Positions 11,879 through 25,964 of a stretch of 64,000 nt of DNA are shown here, in pieces. The position numbers and the translations under genes were made by a program. The stretch spans positions 1 through 64,000 of the forward strand of contig CAJVPP010000004.1 in NCBI GenBank assembly GCA_910592005.1, given 5' to 3'. The DNA comes from Funneliformis mosseae (taxonomy: Eukaryota; Glomeromycota; Glomeromycetes; Glomerales; Glomeraceae). How positions within the stretch are numbered: the first letter of the stretch is position 1; each line of letters opens with the position of its first letter. The notes beneath the pieces were generated by a model. The model was given only the letters and a program-made list of their open reading frames with translations. It did no database searches and was not told the DNA's origin.

Positions 11879-13739
11879 TTAGATCATCCATGGTCTCCAC
11901 TTCTTGTCGTTATCAGCGTCTTCCTGATCCTCGTTGTTTGCTGTAAATGCTCCGAGACATTCTTTTTCTTTTTCTCTTTGGACAAGTTCTGCAGCTGCTG
12001 CGAGGAGGTCAATTGGCGAGGGTTCACTTGGATTATTAACAGCCGATTTTGTTGTCGAAGCATCAGAATATTCCAACTGGGATAATGCTTGCTGTTGCTG
12101 ATTATTTTGTGATGTAGGCATCGTTTCTTGCTGACGGTATACGGACTGTTGATAGTCCGAAGTTGATGCCGCAAGGAGTTCCTTAATCGGAGGAACGGCG
12201 ACCGGTGGTGGAAGCGTCAAGTTATTTATGCTTGGAAGCATATAATTGATTGATGGAAGGATTGGTGTGTTTGGTGAAATTGGGGTGATGGGCGAGATAG
12301 GTGAAGGCGGAACACTATGAGCGTATGGATGTCCGTATACGGGATGATGCGATTGACCAAGACTACTAACGTGGCGTTGTTCATGGACAAATGGTAAGAT
12401 CTTAATTGGCGGTGGTACAACCATCATTTTGGGAGTCGATTGCGATTGCTGGTGTTGTTGAGGAGCAACGTGAATCGAATGTCCATGTGAACCCATCGTT
12501 GTCATAGGCACTCCTGTGACAGTGGAAGCCCTTGGTCTTGTATGTGGGGTGTTCTGAGGCACTTTCTTTTGATTGTTATTCGTCGGCGGAACATATGAAT
12601 GCCGGCGACTGTTACGACCCCTAGCCGGACCACCTGTTGACGGACCACCGTTGGCAAACATGGGAACGAATGTGAAATTCCCGTGTGGCATCATACCAAT
12701 TGACGATGCGTGTCCGCTGGCAGCCTGCGCCGTCGACACAGAGTGATGATGTAAGAATCGGTGGTGCTGGTGGGATGCATTGTGTTCATTTGCCTTTGCC
12801 CGATTCGCTTTCGCGCGTCGGTTTTGGAACCATACCTAATCAATTGAGACGTAAATTGTAAGTTTAAATTTTGTCGATAAATAAATACAAGTCGAGAAAC
12901 TTAAACATCGATAAAAAAATTTGTTATGAATGAGATGATCGCTATACCTGAACCTCACGATTCGTCATATTCAATTTCTTGGCAAGCTTTTCTCGTACAT
13001 CGTAACTTGGCGTGTCAGTTTGGTCGAACATCGCAACCAAATCTTGCAATTGTTCCTGAGTGATTCGCTTGCGTTTTACCTTTGGAGGCATGGGTTGATT
13101 ATTTGATTGATCATTGCTGGTGGTCGCCCCGTTTGAATTTGGCGGGAATGCAAAGTTTGACTTTGTCGGGGACTTGATACCAGGGGTTTGTGGTGGTGTA
13201 ATTATATTAGAGTTACCATCTGAAGAAATGATAGCTTGTCCAGGTCCCGAAGTTCGATTCAACGAACCCCTACGAGAAGATGGGACCGAAGAGGACGATC
13301 TTCTTGACGTGATTGCCACCGCCTTTTCGGTTTTAATACTGGTTCCGTTTCCATTGTATGCCAATGTAGATGATGAATGTTTTGACATTGGAGAGGCCGG
13401 CATTGATTGGGAAGTGGAGTCATCAGGGGAGACTTGTGGAGAACTAGTTTCATTATAATAACTGAGAGAATTAAAGAATTCGGACGTTAAATTTGAAGTC
13501 GAAAAAAGAAAGACGCAAATTTATGAACACCCTTGATTGATTAAAGGTTGGTCATCAGAAAGGATTTTGATATCATACCAATCTATATTACTCGGTGAAG
13601 CAGGATAGGAAGGCGACATGTAAGATTGTTGTTCTTCGGGTTCAGGATTTAACAAAGCATTTATTGAAACGGCTGAAGTTCGTCGAGAGGCAACTGAAGA
13701 CATTGCGGGAAAGTGATCATAAACGTTGACGTTGGACAT
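11879..13739 (-). CDS. Homeobox transcription factor
   Basis: Three exons on the minus strand: 13531-13739, 12948-13461 and 11879-12835, giving 559 residues. The 69-bp and 112-bp introns both keep frame; the first uses the donor GTGTTC. A homeodomain lies at about residues 196-255: KRKRITQEQL opens it, and helix 3 reads NREVQVWFQNRRAKANR, with the invariant WFQNRR and Gln at position 50. The second intron falls inside helix 3. The N-terminal part is Ser/Pro-rich. The C-terminal 300 residues are low-complexity (His, Gln, Pro, Asn), as in fungal regulators. It should be a nuclear DNA-binding protein. Which yeast homeobox factor it matches best cannot be said from sequence alone. The start is the first ATG of the exon and is followed directly by coding-like sequence. 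Confidence 0.93.
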
Positions 13740-16700
13740 TTTTATAAATTTTTAATCTGATAACGAAAAAAAATAGGGAAAGTAAGGAAGTTAGAAATGA
13801 TTATTAATGACAAGTTAACGCGCACCGAAACGTCATAAATGGGAGGAGAGAGAGAACTTACAATTGAAGATTCTGATGAATGACGTGAACTTCTGAGTTG
13901 ATAATAACTGTTCGCGAAAGTATTTTTTTTAAAAAAAAAAAAATTCGTTAAAAATAGACCTTTGACGAGAGAATAATAATTAAGAACTTAATCTATAACT
14001 AGACAGGATAGTTGATTTAAGTAAATTGTGTAAGGTTACGTGACACACAAGTTGGAATCAAAAGTAAAAGAAACGAACAAAAACAAGCCAACCCAATAAA
14101 ATTTTATCATAAAAACAATGAGCATAAAAGAAAAGATTTTAAAATAAAAAAGGTTTTGAAGTCTCAAGTAATGGTTTAATACGTGTATAAAAAAAGGTTC
14201 AAAGTACTATTTTATCGTATGTAAATATACTTACATAAGTCGTTATATCGTTTCAACAATTTTAAAAAGCCTTCTTTATTATTATTATTATTATTATTAA
14301 TTTTCTTTTTTATTTTTTTTTTTAACAGGTGGAGAGGTAAAGAACTTGGTCGTTAAGAGTTATTTATAAGATTTATCAAACAAGAGATATGAGGGTACCG
14401 TCAAAGAAGTACGTAAGAGTTACAAAACTTTTTAAAGTTTACTTCACGAATATTCGTATAAGAATTATAATAAAGATACTTGAATTTCTTCACAAAAAGG
14501 TTGAATTTATAAGGAAAAAAGAGAAACAAGCAACCGGAGAACAACTAATAAAAAAAAAAGGACAAAGAGGTTTTTGATGATGTGTCAGGAAACACAAAAA
14601 TGTCTGTAAAAAGTTAAAGAGAATTTATTTGTTGTGTAGCAATTTTTTCAATAGAGGCTTTTTTTAGGAAAGGATTTGTAGATGTTAGTTGAACTATAAA
14701 GAATTTATAAAGTTACACATGCAGTGTAACAGTAAACAAGAAAAGGAAAATTGAAAGGAGGCTCAATCGTCAGAACATATAAATTTTATAATTTTTTTTT
14801 TTTTTTTTTATTTATTTATTTATTTATAATATAATATAATAATATAATATATAATATATATATATATAAAAGCCACATTTTTAATAAAGACATTATTATT
14901 AATGCAAAAAGCTAGAAAAGTCAAAACAATAAGATACAAAATGGTTTGAAACCTGTTACACCTGAGTTTTACATGATGACGAAAAGTAAGTTATGAACCA
15001 TATTAGGCTTTATGTAAATTATGTGGAAAGGTTTCTTTGGTTTTTTGTCTGCCTGACGGGGAATTCGGAAAAGGCCGCGTGTAATAAACCGAAGGGCTAA
15101 TTAAATTAAAATAAAATTATTATTTAGTAATAAAAAATATGACAAGTTTTTAATCTCGATAAAAAAAATATATGTATTAGATAATTTGTGAATGAATTTT
15201 GCTCAGTATGTCATTATTAAATGTTCATACTTGACCAAAATAGGAAAAACAAATGAAAGGGGGATTGACAATGAAGAAAAAAGGGCAGTTAAAAAAAAAA
15301 GGAACAACGAAACATAATGAATGACTTTATTTGAATTAGAATCAAAAAAAAAAGAACAATTGTTCTATTTTCTTTGTAGAATGATTATAATGGTTAAAGA
15401 CATTTTCCACTTTTGGACGCAAATTAATTCAACTTCCGTTCTATTTGCGGGTGAAAATAATTTTTTATGAGATAAAAGTAAAATGTTATATCATGTGTGC
15501 ATTGCATAGATAAAATGAAACCAAGGACTTTGTTAATGATAACAAAATCGGATGAATTTCAGACATGTTTGTTTTTTTTTGTGCGCTCTTAAAAGAATCA
15601 TCAACATGGTGACCAAAAAGTGAATTATAATAATGAAAAAGCCACTTTAGAGTAATTAGAATGTTTGGTCTTTAATTCTATCAATAAAAAAAAAGGGGAT
15701 CATTCCATTGAATGTGAAAGCTTTTCATTCTGTAACACTACGAAATTGGTTACAGCCGTAACGTAAAACATGAATTGGCTGTGTGTTTTTCTATACTGCG
15801 CAATTCGTCCACGCCTCAGAACGAAAGAAAGATACGACGTTAAAGGGCAAGATAGGAGATACGGCTTCAACGAAAAAAATAAAAATATTCTACGCCATGG
15901 GGCAGTGTGGAATTGTGGCTATCCCCCCAAAAAACCAAGGCTGCGCCTGCTCGTTAATTTTGGCTTTTCCTCTATTGGAATGAAATTTAAATAAACCTGA
16001 TTTATTAATGCTGTGTAATAAAAGTTTAAAAAAAAATTTTTTTAAATGTTTATCGTTAAATAAAATAAAAAGACCCTGCTTTTCAAAAAAATCTCATTTC
16101 CATTCAAATACGGATTGAATCAATTTTAGTAATATGTATCTCTTATAGGAAATTCTATTTAATCATAAAAAAAGGATGAAATACAAAAAAAAAAAAATAT
16201 TTAATTCAGAACAGCCTGGTGTAACCACTTTACGCATTGCATATTTATCATAATGACTTTATTATTTTTCAATTGTTTTCCTAATTTAAAGTATTAATTT
16301 ATTTTAGTCACATTCCTTCATTTACCATCTTAAACACAGATTTACCAAATCTAACATAAATTTTTTTTTTTTTTTAAAGTTGTGTATTACAACTACCTTT
16401 TTATTATTTTCATTATCATTACTTTTTTTGCTAAATTTAATTCCTTTGAATTAAAATTTCCTTTTTTCTTTTTATAAAGTGAGTACAAAATGACGGTTTG
16501 AATGACAAATGACAAATCTTTTTGTGCGTCAATTTTTTTTTTTTTATAAAACCTTTTAATTCTTACACAAACCCAATCAGGTTAAAATAAATGATGTAAT
16601 TTTTTTTAATCATCAAAAACAGAAATATAAAAAATAATGATTAGATTTAGTAAATTATTAATTAAATTAAATTGAAATGATTAATCAAGTAATTCGGCAA

Positions 16701-17021
16701 TCCATCAATATTTAATGAATGTAATGAATGTTGAACAATATTTATTTGGAAAAACTTGTATAATAATATCTATATAAAACTTTTCTCCTTGCATGTTGGG
16801 GGATAATCAAAATTTCAAACATGGTAACCTTAATTATTATTACATAAACAGTAATCGTGCATTCTGCCCTCAAGATTTTTGTGTCAAGCACTGATGATCT
16901 TGATCATGTGAAATTTCTGGCCGGCATTAAAGGTAATCTCGAATTTTGGCGTTTTGGAATATATATATATATAATATATATTTTTTTAACTCGAAAATTT
17001 AACGCGTTTCTATTACTCAAA
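13740..17021. other. Long intergenic region between homeobox gene and DAD3
   Basis: About 3.3 kb without a convincing gene. It must hold the promoter and 5' leader of the homeobox gene (minus) and the promoter of DAD3 (plus). It contains a T8A13 tract at 13922, an ATT repeat near 14277-14299, an AT run near 14828-14870 and many poly-A/T runs. A short open stretch at 16857-16931 (SALKIFVSSTDDLDH..., followed by GGTAATC) could be an upstream exon or leader, but no acceptor joins it convincingly to DAD3. Confidence 0.5.
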
Positions 17022-17384
17022 ATGAATATTCAACAGTCAACAAATGTTTCCCCTATTAATCTCGAAAAAGATATTCTTTCGGAATACGAGAAACTAGGCT
17101 CTCACATTGACAAGGTAAGGTTTTTTTTCTCAAAAACCGAATATTGTATTGTAAAAGAAAATAAAATAAAATAAAATCTAATCTTTCCTTAGATTAACGT
17201 AACAATTACTCAAATGAATACAAGTGATATCGTAATCCTTGTTGACAAACTTCGTACTTTGGAGAAAAAGATTGGGCTTGTATATACTTTGTTTAAAGCC
17301 TCAGTATATTCTTTGATTACTGCCTCCGATCAAGAGAATGTGAATAATATCGAAGAAAGTACAAATAGACCACCAATATTTTAG
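17022..17384 (+). CDS. DAD3: DASH complex subunit Dad3
   Basis: Two exons, 17022-17114 and 17193-17384, joined at a GTAAGG donor and a TTAG acceptor with frame kept, encode 94 residues. The C-terminal half reads LVDKLRTLEKKIGLVYTLFK followed by ASVYSL. This matches the Dad3 pattern (LEKKT.LVFTLLKASVYS) as I know it, and the length equals the usual size of about 90-95 residues. Dad3 is part of the DASH/Dam1 ring, which couples kinetochores to spindle microtubules and is found mainly in fungi. The start is the ATG just before NIQQSTNV, after an AT-rich leader. It ends 225 bp from the convergent flippase gene. Confidence 0.85.
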
Positions 17385-17609
17385 CCTCAAAGGAAAAAAT
17401 AAAAAATTAATATAATGTAAAAAGGAAACTCAATCACTTTCTCGTGTTTTATCTTTTAATAATATATTACAAAGTTAAATAAATAAATAAAAAAGAAAAA
17501 AAAAAAAAGTGAAATAAATAAGTATTAAAAAGTATCGCGAGGAAGAAATATTATATTATGGGATATAATATATGGATATTACTTTACAAAATGGAAAAAA
17601 AAGTCTAAT

Positions 17610-20600
17610 CTATGATGAATGTGATGATGATGGCGACATGATAGAGAGTTCAACTTCTTCCCCTTCACCTCTCAATCGTCTATCATCACCGGATCTCTGT
17701 GATCTATTATCGCTAATCGATCTATTTGGTGATGTTGATCGACTAGGACTTGGGGAGATCCCACTAAATAAAGTACTTGGTAATGTTTGACTGCGATTTA
17801 AAGTATGAGTTGATAAAAGTGATGATCTATTGTTATTTACAGTCGTTATGGTATTCGATCGGTGATGTGAGGGTGTTCGAGCTTGTGTTGGTCGATATAC
17901 CGATGTTCTAAATGCTTCAAATGAACTTTCTTCGCTAGAAAATGCAAATCCTGTAAATGATTGACGCTTTCCTGATTGCATGTGATAAAATTGTTCTTCT
18001 GATCTTAAGGATGCAGTTCTTCCTTTTTGAAGTGTTGTAATCTTTTGCAATTTTGGTACCTCACGTTCCTTTGTAATTGGTTGATCACTTAATGAAGTGT
18101 CAGATATCGTTGCGTTACTTGTATTGAATGAATCGAAACCTAAAGGACTTGCTATGGGTATTTTATCATCATCTGGTTCCACTAAATCCTTCTTTTGTTT
18201 AGATAATTTAACTTTTTCACGAATGATATCTGTATCAGTGGGCCAATACGATTTATGAAGGTATTTAACCGTGAACCGTGGTAAAATGCTTATAAATGCT
18301 GCCAAAAGTATTCCTAACCAAAAATCTATTTCTGAAAATAATATTAGATCCATACGGAAAAATCCAATAGAAGCCCAAATGGAATAAAATTCAACCCATA
18401 TATAAAATGATAGAATACTTATACAAATAACTACAAATGCTAACCACGACCAATTCATGATGTTTAACCCAACATATAAATTCGTTGTAACTACAACAGC
18501 TCCCGCGACCAAGGTACCTAAATCATCTAATCCATTATTTGTTAATCCTGTTACGTGCGAAGAACCATATTGAAATAGTCCAAAAGGTACAAAGAAGCAA
18601 ACAATCGATTGATAAATAGCATCCAAAACATAAAGCCAAAATTTCGATTTTGTAAAATCTTCTTGCAAGATACCACGTTTATACAATTGTGGATATTTCA
18701 ACGAAGTTTTAGCATCAACGTCTTGATCAAATGCACCGAGAAACATTACGGGAACCGCTGTGAACACAAGATTATAAAGCAAAATGTACGTATAATCATA
18801 AAGATATTGCGCTGAAAATCCTGCCCAAATCTGATACCAGAACATTGCAATTGTCCAAACCACGTTCTTGTAAAAGAAACACGAAATCATTTCAGCAATT
18901 CTAATATAAGACCATCGACCATGGACTAATAAAAGTTTTTCCAAAAATTTAAATTGGGCAAAGGCGTAATCTGCAGCCATCGTAGCTTGACGTCCTTCTT
19001 CTCCAGCAATACCCACACCAACATTTGCCTCTTGAATCATGCTTACATCGTTTGCACCTATATAAAATAAAAATAAATTAACGTTATATTAAATTGATCG
19101 CACCTATCATTCATCAAATGGGAAATCCAAATTTAAATAAAGATTTCTTTCACTCACCATCTCCAATAGATAGAGTCATAACATTTAATCCTTCTTTTAC
19201 CATGCCAACAACTTTAGCTTTTTGTAAAGGACTAACCCGACAACAAACGACGCTTTGACATCTCTTTCCAAGTTCTAAAAATAAGGGTTTAATATTCTTA
19301 TCCAAAGCGTATTTGAGAGTTTCGCCATCAATGATGAGAGCATGTTTACTACTTTTATTTTCAATGTTTGATCCAAAAAATTTTTTGAGAGCTTCATCTA
19401 ATTGACGTTTTGCTCCTTGTTTGTCGGATGCAGTAATAACAATTAAAAGCATGTCTTTCTGTAATAAATTACAAGCAAAACCAATATTAATGGCAGTCTC
19501 CGTCTTGTCACCGGTAAGTACCCAAATTTTAATTCCCGCTTTAGCTAAAGTGGCTATACATTCAGGAACACCTTCCTGAAGGCGATCTTCGATTGCAGTA
19601 CCACCCATCAAAGTCAAAGAATGTTCAATCATTTCACAGGCTTCCTCAACTTTTTCCTCACGGTCATTGATACTTGAAGCAGCTTCTGCATATTTTTTAG
19701 CCCATACATTGTATTCTTCATCTGGTATGACACGATAAGCAATACAAAGTGTACGAAGACCTTCATTGGCGAAAACTTCTAAATCAGACAAAGTTTCTTC
19801 CCTCAGCTTTGTTTGGCGACCTTTTTCAAGCCGTTCATAAATCACACTATCGGCACCTTTGCATAACAAGACAACACCACCTTCGGGAGGTCTTAAAATG
19901 ACGGACATTCTTTTACGCGTGCTGTTAAATTCTAATACATTTAACAAGGTGAATTCTTTACGTTCACCCAACATCTCTATAACCAAAGTGTCTTGATAAC
20001 GTTCAAGAAATACGAAACCAGCATCTCTCGCACAACCAACAAGGGCAGCTTCATCAGGAGATTGTGCTTTATATTCAATCTTGAAAAGATTATTTTCATC
20101 AGGATGTTCTACAAGAACGGTATGACATAGAGCAAGAGCCGAAAAGAAGTCCTTTATAGATTTGGATTGTTTGTCTTCTGCTTTCAAATCTCGATATAGT
20201 TTCGAATCAATAAATGTGAGATTTGATGAAATATAACGATTATCAAATAATTTAGACATTTCGGTTAACATTAATTTTTTTTCTGCCTCAAGATCAACAT
20301 CATCTTTAGAATCCGACTTTTGATAGTTATCTGCAAGCTTAGCACCGCGTGTAGTATCAGTTTCACCTAACCCATAAGATATTCCGTTGATCGTGCACTT
20401 ACGGAATTCCATGACATTTTGAGTTAAAGTTCCGGTTTTATCCGAAAATATGTATTCAATTTGACCTAAATCATCAGATATATTCCAAGTTTTTGGAGTA
20501 CATGGATAATCAAGTTTCTCATAATACAGATCAACATCCGAGTAGATAAAATACGCTTGAACCGTTTTTACCATTTCAATTGTAATATATAAGGAGATTG

Positions 20601-21011
20601 GTACAATATTTTGAAATAAGATTAAACTCACCCTAGATAAATATCGGAATGTATGAAATTAAATAACAATAAATCATACAAAGAAAATTTATCAAGACAA
20701 TTAATTAATCTTACCAAAAGGTTATAAACCCACTTGCATGTGCAGTATCAGCATTACCACCACCTCCTTCAAAAAAGTCTGCAGAACTTTTAGGTTCAAG
20801 GAAATAAATGGAATCAGCAATGGCAGAACCTAAACATAATAAGAACAAAATGATGAAATTCATGGAAACCTAAAAAACAAAATAAATAAAAAAGAAAAAT
20901 AAAAAAAAAATGCATATATATATATACATGTATTTTAAAAAAAAAAAAAAAAATTAAATAAATAAAAATAAATAAAAAAAGAAAATAAAAATATTAATCC
21001 AAATATTTAGA

Positions 21012-21042
<31 letters not shown>

Positions 21043-22189
21043 TAAATATCGAGCAATAATAATTTAAACGTACATGAAAATTCGTCTCTATTTCAATACG
21101 ACTTCTCTTACTGGGTGTGTCTCCAGAATTCAACATGATTTTTGTATCTGTGCCAGTAAAAATAACCAAACATATTGCCCATTCAGTATTACGCAATACG
21201 CAGCCTCTCAACATTACGTCATTAATGGATATTGGCTCTACTTTTTGACCACTTTCGGTTCCCGGTTGATCAGACCAATGTAACACACCAGTATAAGAAT
21301 ATAAATTTGCATGGGGAGGTTCGGAATCCACATAGAAAGAAACACGTTCACAATCTGTTTCCGATTTCAATGAAGCAGTAGAAGGAACGCAATGACGAAT
21401 TTTAAGATTTGTTTCACCATCAAGTTCTTTTGTTTCCACGTAGCAAAGACCATCCGGTTCGCTTGTGGATAAAATTATCATATCAGCAGGAACAGAATCA
21501 TTGTTCTTTAATTTAATAATATCACCAACTTTTACATCCTGCCAACGACTTTCAACCCATTTCGCATCAGATTCTTCTAAACTATCCCCTTTATTATCAC
21601 TGGTACCAGCGCCACCGCTACCATTCTCACTAGTTCTATAACCTAACCAGCAAAAAAGGACATCAAATATTTGGCTCAAAAATTGTTTTCGAGTATTTTG
21701 TCCCGTTGGTACATTAACATTCTTCCAATTACTTAAACGAATTGTTTTTGATTTATTTAAGGAATTATCCTGTGAATGACGTTTCCAATCTTCAAAAGCA
21801 TCTTTGAAAGCTGTCATTGAGATAATGGTAATAAGTGGTGAGGCGGATAATAAAGGTTGAACGTCACCACCAATCATTGGAAATAATTGTAAGACGACTA
21901 AAAAAAGAAAATACACATTCGCTACTCTACGGAATTGTTCAATAAGATTTTTTGGTAAAAAGGTTAATAAGGTATACTTTGAGGTACGAATTTTATTCGC
22001 AGCATATCGTGCTTTTGGTTCTCCATACTGATCTAAATCGGCTTGTGGAAGTGGAGTATTCACGTTTATGCGACGTTTTGGAAGGGTTTGCATTGTTGAC
22101 GCTGTGGACACATTTCTTTTATGTCCTGAACCCGAGCTATTCTCAATATCTTCATCGTCTTGTCCCTTCTTTCGACCAAAAAAAGTCAT
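17610..22189 (-). CDS. DNF1: P4-type phospholipid-translocating ATPase (Dnf class flippase)
   Basis: Four exons, 21074-22189, 20715-20869, 19158-20632 and 17610-19057, give 1397 residues with frame kept at all junctions. P-type landmarks in order: P4 signature FLPKNLIEQFRRVANVYFLF (78-97); actuator DGET (257-260); PISL in membrane helix 4 (435-438); phosphorylation site FSDKTGTLTQN, with Asp488 as the predicted phospho-acceptor; KGAD in the nucleotide domain; VLTGDKTETAINIG; and GDGANDVSMI, split by the last intron. A C-terminal membrane block follows, then a Ser/Thr-rich tail. The sequence before DKTGT (PKTWNISDDLGQIEYIF) resembles Dnf1/Dnf2 rather than Drs2. Such enzymes move phospholipids from the outer to the cytosolic leaflet of plasma and endosomal membranes, usually with a Cdc50-family partner. 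All catalytic residues are present. Confidence 0.95.
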
Positions 22190-24470
22190 GTTGACTTTTT
22201 TTTTGTATTATATATATTAGATATTAAGAAAAAGGTAATTATTTAAAGAAAGTTTCAACCTTAACAACGTTGTCACTCAAGAAAGCGTTTTGAGTTTCAA
22301 TGTCGTCAGATGAAGGGAGAAATAAAAGAAGGTGGGGGTTATTTAGGAGTCGAAAGGAGTTGTTAAAAGAGTGTATCGAATCAATGAGGCTTTGATTATT
22401 ACAATTTTACCAAATATCCGTAGTTCTTTTTTGAAGTACAAAAACGTGATGCCCCCAATTCTAAAGGAGGCAACTGGTAATATTTTTATGCATTAATTAT
22501 CGTTGCATATGTTTGACTATTCCTTTACATTATTCCTTAATATGTATGTAAATTGGAAAAATAGTAACACTTGGAATACATTTGTGTCGCGATCATACAT
22601 TATATCCATAGTTTCACCTGGGAATGTGATAATTATTTAAAATAACCAATTTTGAATACCAAATTGTTTAATTCGATCTCAAAGCCATGATCTAAGCCAA
22701 AAACGGGCCGGTTCTCTAAAAATAAAAAACCAAGCCGACGATCAATTTCAGATAGTTTATTACCATATGTAAAAATTAATGAGGGGGCTTTGTTGATTTC
22801 GCTCCGTAACTAAATGTGAAAATGAGTCAGGTTGTTAAAAAATACCACATTGAGATTTTCACAAATTTTAGAAAAATCATAAATGAAATACTTACCTAAC
22901 ACAAATAAACATCACGTTTTTACATAGTAATTAGCCTGGAATTGTTACATTTGTCTATTGTTCAAAGCTTTTTACACTTTCAAGTTTTGTTCCCGAAATG
23001 ACCTTTCCGAAAATAAGCACCCATTTTATTGAAAATATTATGACCAATTTTATACAAAATGTAAATTAGAATTAACTAAAAATTTATCATAATTTGTAAT
23101 TAAAGTTATAATAAATAATAAATATTATAAATATATTTTAGTTGTTTATTCAATATTTTAAATTTTTATTATTTTTAAAAGATAATTTAATTATAATAAT
23201 AAAATAGATTATATAGTCATTTCTTTTATTTTAAATTAAAAATTAAAAGATTTTATTTTAAATATTTTTCATTTTTTTTTTAACTTGATATAATTTTAAT
23301 CTTTACTTTAAACTAAAAATTAAAGATATAGTAATAATTATTTATAAATTTTTATCTTATACTTAATTTAAAAATAATAAGATTTATAAATACATTTGAC
23401 TATTTACTTTATATTAAAAAATTTTATAAATAATAATTTAATAATATTTATATTTATAAATATTAATTATAATTTATAATATAATTAATATATATTAAAT
23501 TATTATTTATTTTATATTAGATTATTATCTACTTATTAATAAATTATTATTTATTAATTTAGTAATATACTATAATATCACATAATTATATTATATCTTG
23601 ATATATCACTTAGATTAAGTTATATTACTAATTTATAATTTAAATAATATATATAAACCTAATTACCATGTTATAATGAACCTATTATTTTATAATCTAA
23701 ATAATATAAATATAATTTAATTATTATATCATAATATAAATATCATTTTATAATCTAATATTATAAACTTAGATAATTCAGATATATATTTATATTTTAT
23801 TATTTTTTACTAATTAATTTTTTAGTATTTTTAAATTTTTTCTACTATTTATGTTTACTAAAAACTTAATCATAACTTATTCATATGATTATATTAATCT
23901 TATAAATTAAGAAAGTTTTTAATTTTTTTATTTCTTATTTTAAATATATAACTTTTCATTTTCTTAGCTTAACAAATTTCATAGTTGCTAATAATAAGTT
24001 TCATCTTTAAATACTTTTTTTCTTAATAAATTTTTGACTACTACTGGATAATACTCTTATAAAAGTGTTATCCAGTTGCGTTATAATATTATCTAGTTAT
24101 GAGTATAATATTACCTAGTTACTGTTTTTACTGTTCTGTGATCATTTTAATGCTTTATTGATATCCACTTATTTTTATTGCTCTGTAGCTCTTTTATTGC
24201 TTTGTGGATATTTGTTTAATTTTATTGCTCTATTCTATTTTTATTACCTTCTAGCTATCTACTTGTTTTTATTGCTTTGTAGCTTTTTTGTGATCAAGAT
24301 GCTAGACCAACATTGATTGCTAAAAATCATGCTGTGATTAGATGATGCAGTTAATTTGCAGATCAGATTTTGACCAGTACTATGACATAATTTTTGGCTA
24401 ATCTTTAAGGCAGAATATTTTGGCTTCCTGTGATTTATTTCATGCAGTTTTATGAACATTTAAAAGAGGA
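22190..24470. other. Flippase promoter, then extreme AT-rich DNA
   Basis: The first 600 bp or so is moderately GC-containing and should hold the flippase promoter and leader. From about 23040 to 24000 the DNA is almost pure A and T, with no gene visible. This marks the edge of the transposon island. Confidence 0.5.
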
Positions 24471-25330
24471 TATTAAGAGCTTTCCAATGATGCTAAAATC
24501 GCATGAATCAGATGTCTGAATGCTGAGTATTGTATCTCAAGTTTGAAAAAAAATATGGATTAGTGCTGGCCGAAATTAACGAAATTTACTGCGCCAATCA
24601 TATGTTCAGTTCCTCGTCAGTTCTAGGCACTTTCAAGTAACTTTTGAGTAACTTTTAAGAGCCTAATTTAGTGATCAGTTGGTTAGAGAATCGGAGGTGT
24701 GATAGACATTATTATGGCTGGCCCATTTGATTGCTAAATGAGACACAAAATATTAAATTTGCAATTCATCTAGTTGCTAAAGATGTGTTGCAATCTGTTT
24801 ACTCATTTTTTGATTGCCAGTAAGACACGAAGTGCTAGTGTTGTGCCATTCTTACAATTCTGTCTATAACTATTTTGATTGCTAAGAATGAGGCACAAAA
24901 TGCTGAATTAGTTTAGGCTATATTGCTTTTATACCTTTTTTCGTGTATTCTCCTAAACCTTTCTGCCTTTCTAACCTCTTTTCTGCCTATCGGCGGTAGT
25001 ACCCCAAATTGTAATTTCTTATTTTCTTTTCTATATATTATTTTAACTTGGGATACTACCAATTTTATATCTTATTTTTTGCTCCTACCTTTCTAGAACC
25101 CTTTCTCATATAGTTACTACTCTGGGATACTTTAGGATACTACTACATCAACCACTTTGAAGTACTATCACATTGATCACTTTAGGATACTACCACATCA
25201 TTTACTTTTTTTCAGCTTAGCGCTAGGTATTACCACCAACCCAGTATTTTACTAGCAAGCATATTCACTCAAAATTATATAAAATTTTTATTTTGAACTT
25301 TGCTAGTATCTCTGTTATTTTATACTAGTT
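24050..25330. repeat. Non-coding repeat-like DNA, island edge
   Basis: The stretch has higher G and C than its flanks and many short reused phrases. GATTGCTAA occurs repeatedly between 24310 and 24890, and AGGATACTAC/TACCACATCA recurs between 25125 and 25205. No open frame is convincing. It resembles the untranslated end of a decayed transposon, but I cannot name the family. Confidence 0.4.
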
Positions 25331-25394
25331 TCTTGAATATACTATCATACTACTTGCGCAAAAAAATTCTGGGCCTAACCCATTTATTTGTTCT

Positions 25395-25815
25395 GAACTG
25401 CTTGAATTAATTTTTAGTAATCTCAAGATTGAAGATATACTATATTCCTGTCTTACTGTGAATCATCAATGGAATTCTGAAGCATTTTGAGTTATTTTAA
25501 AGCTAAAAGAAAGGAAATTTCGTAAAGATCTTAATTTTATCAAATATCAGCTAGACTGTAGTGAACAAGAAATAACCTGTATTTATACAGTTCTCTATAC
25601 TCCATATTATAATTGGATTACAGTAGAAGAATAAATTGCAAATGTTCATGCAATAATCAAATCCCATATAAATAATCTTACAAGAATTCTTTCCTGTCTT
25701 ATTAAGTCATCTGTTTTACAAAATAAATTTCATATACAATGGTAAAATCTTTATAAGCAAACAAAAAAATTGCTAAAAGATATCGATCTACTTAATGATA
25801 TCAATAATACATAAA
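25395..25815 (+). pseudogene. Unrecognised coding relic
   Basis: A plus-strand frame (NLKIEDILYSCLTVNHQW... then KERKFRKDLNFIKYQL...) runs about 140 codons with in-frame stops. The opening CLTVNHQWNSEA is reminiscent of the F-box-like phrase CLLVNRxW seen in large Rhizophagus F-box families. That is only a hint. Function is undecided. Confidence 0.25.
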
Positions 25816-25964
25816 AAAAAAGGAACAGTGAATATATAGACAAGATTGTGAGCTGTATTGTCAAGTACTCTTAGCCGAAATTACCACTTTCTACTAAGAA
25901 TACTAGTGATATTTATTTTTTACTTATACAATAGTAGTAGCTAAGTTTAATTTTACTTTCGAAT

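Noticed and set aside
13114..13458. Plus-strand open frame of 114 codons opposite homeobox exon 2
   Set aside because: It is a shadow of the homeobox coding frame, with no splice partners or motif of its own.
14389..14577. Lys/Ile-rich open stretch of 62 codons
   Set aside because: Composition follows the AT-rich base content. It lies in the likely leader or promoter of the homeobox gene and has no motif.
15770..15994. Two overlapping open stretches of 66-74 codons in the homeobox-DAD3 spacer
   Set aside because: Neither has a recognisable motif, splice context or support. The slightly higher G and C here may be an old fragment, but nothing shows coding.
16857..17021. Upstream extension of DAD3 starting MHSALKIFVSS
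   Set aside because: The in-frame extension runs through an AT-repeat translated as Tyr/Ile, and 94 residues from the downstream ATG already match the usual Dad3 length.
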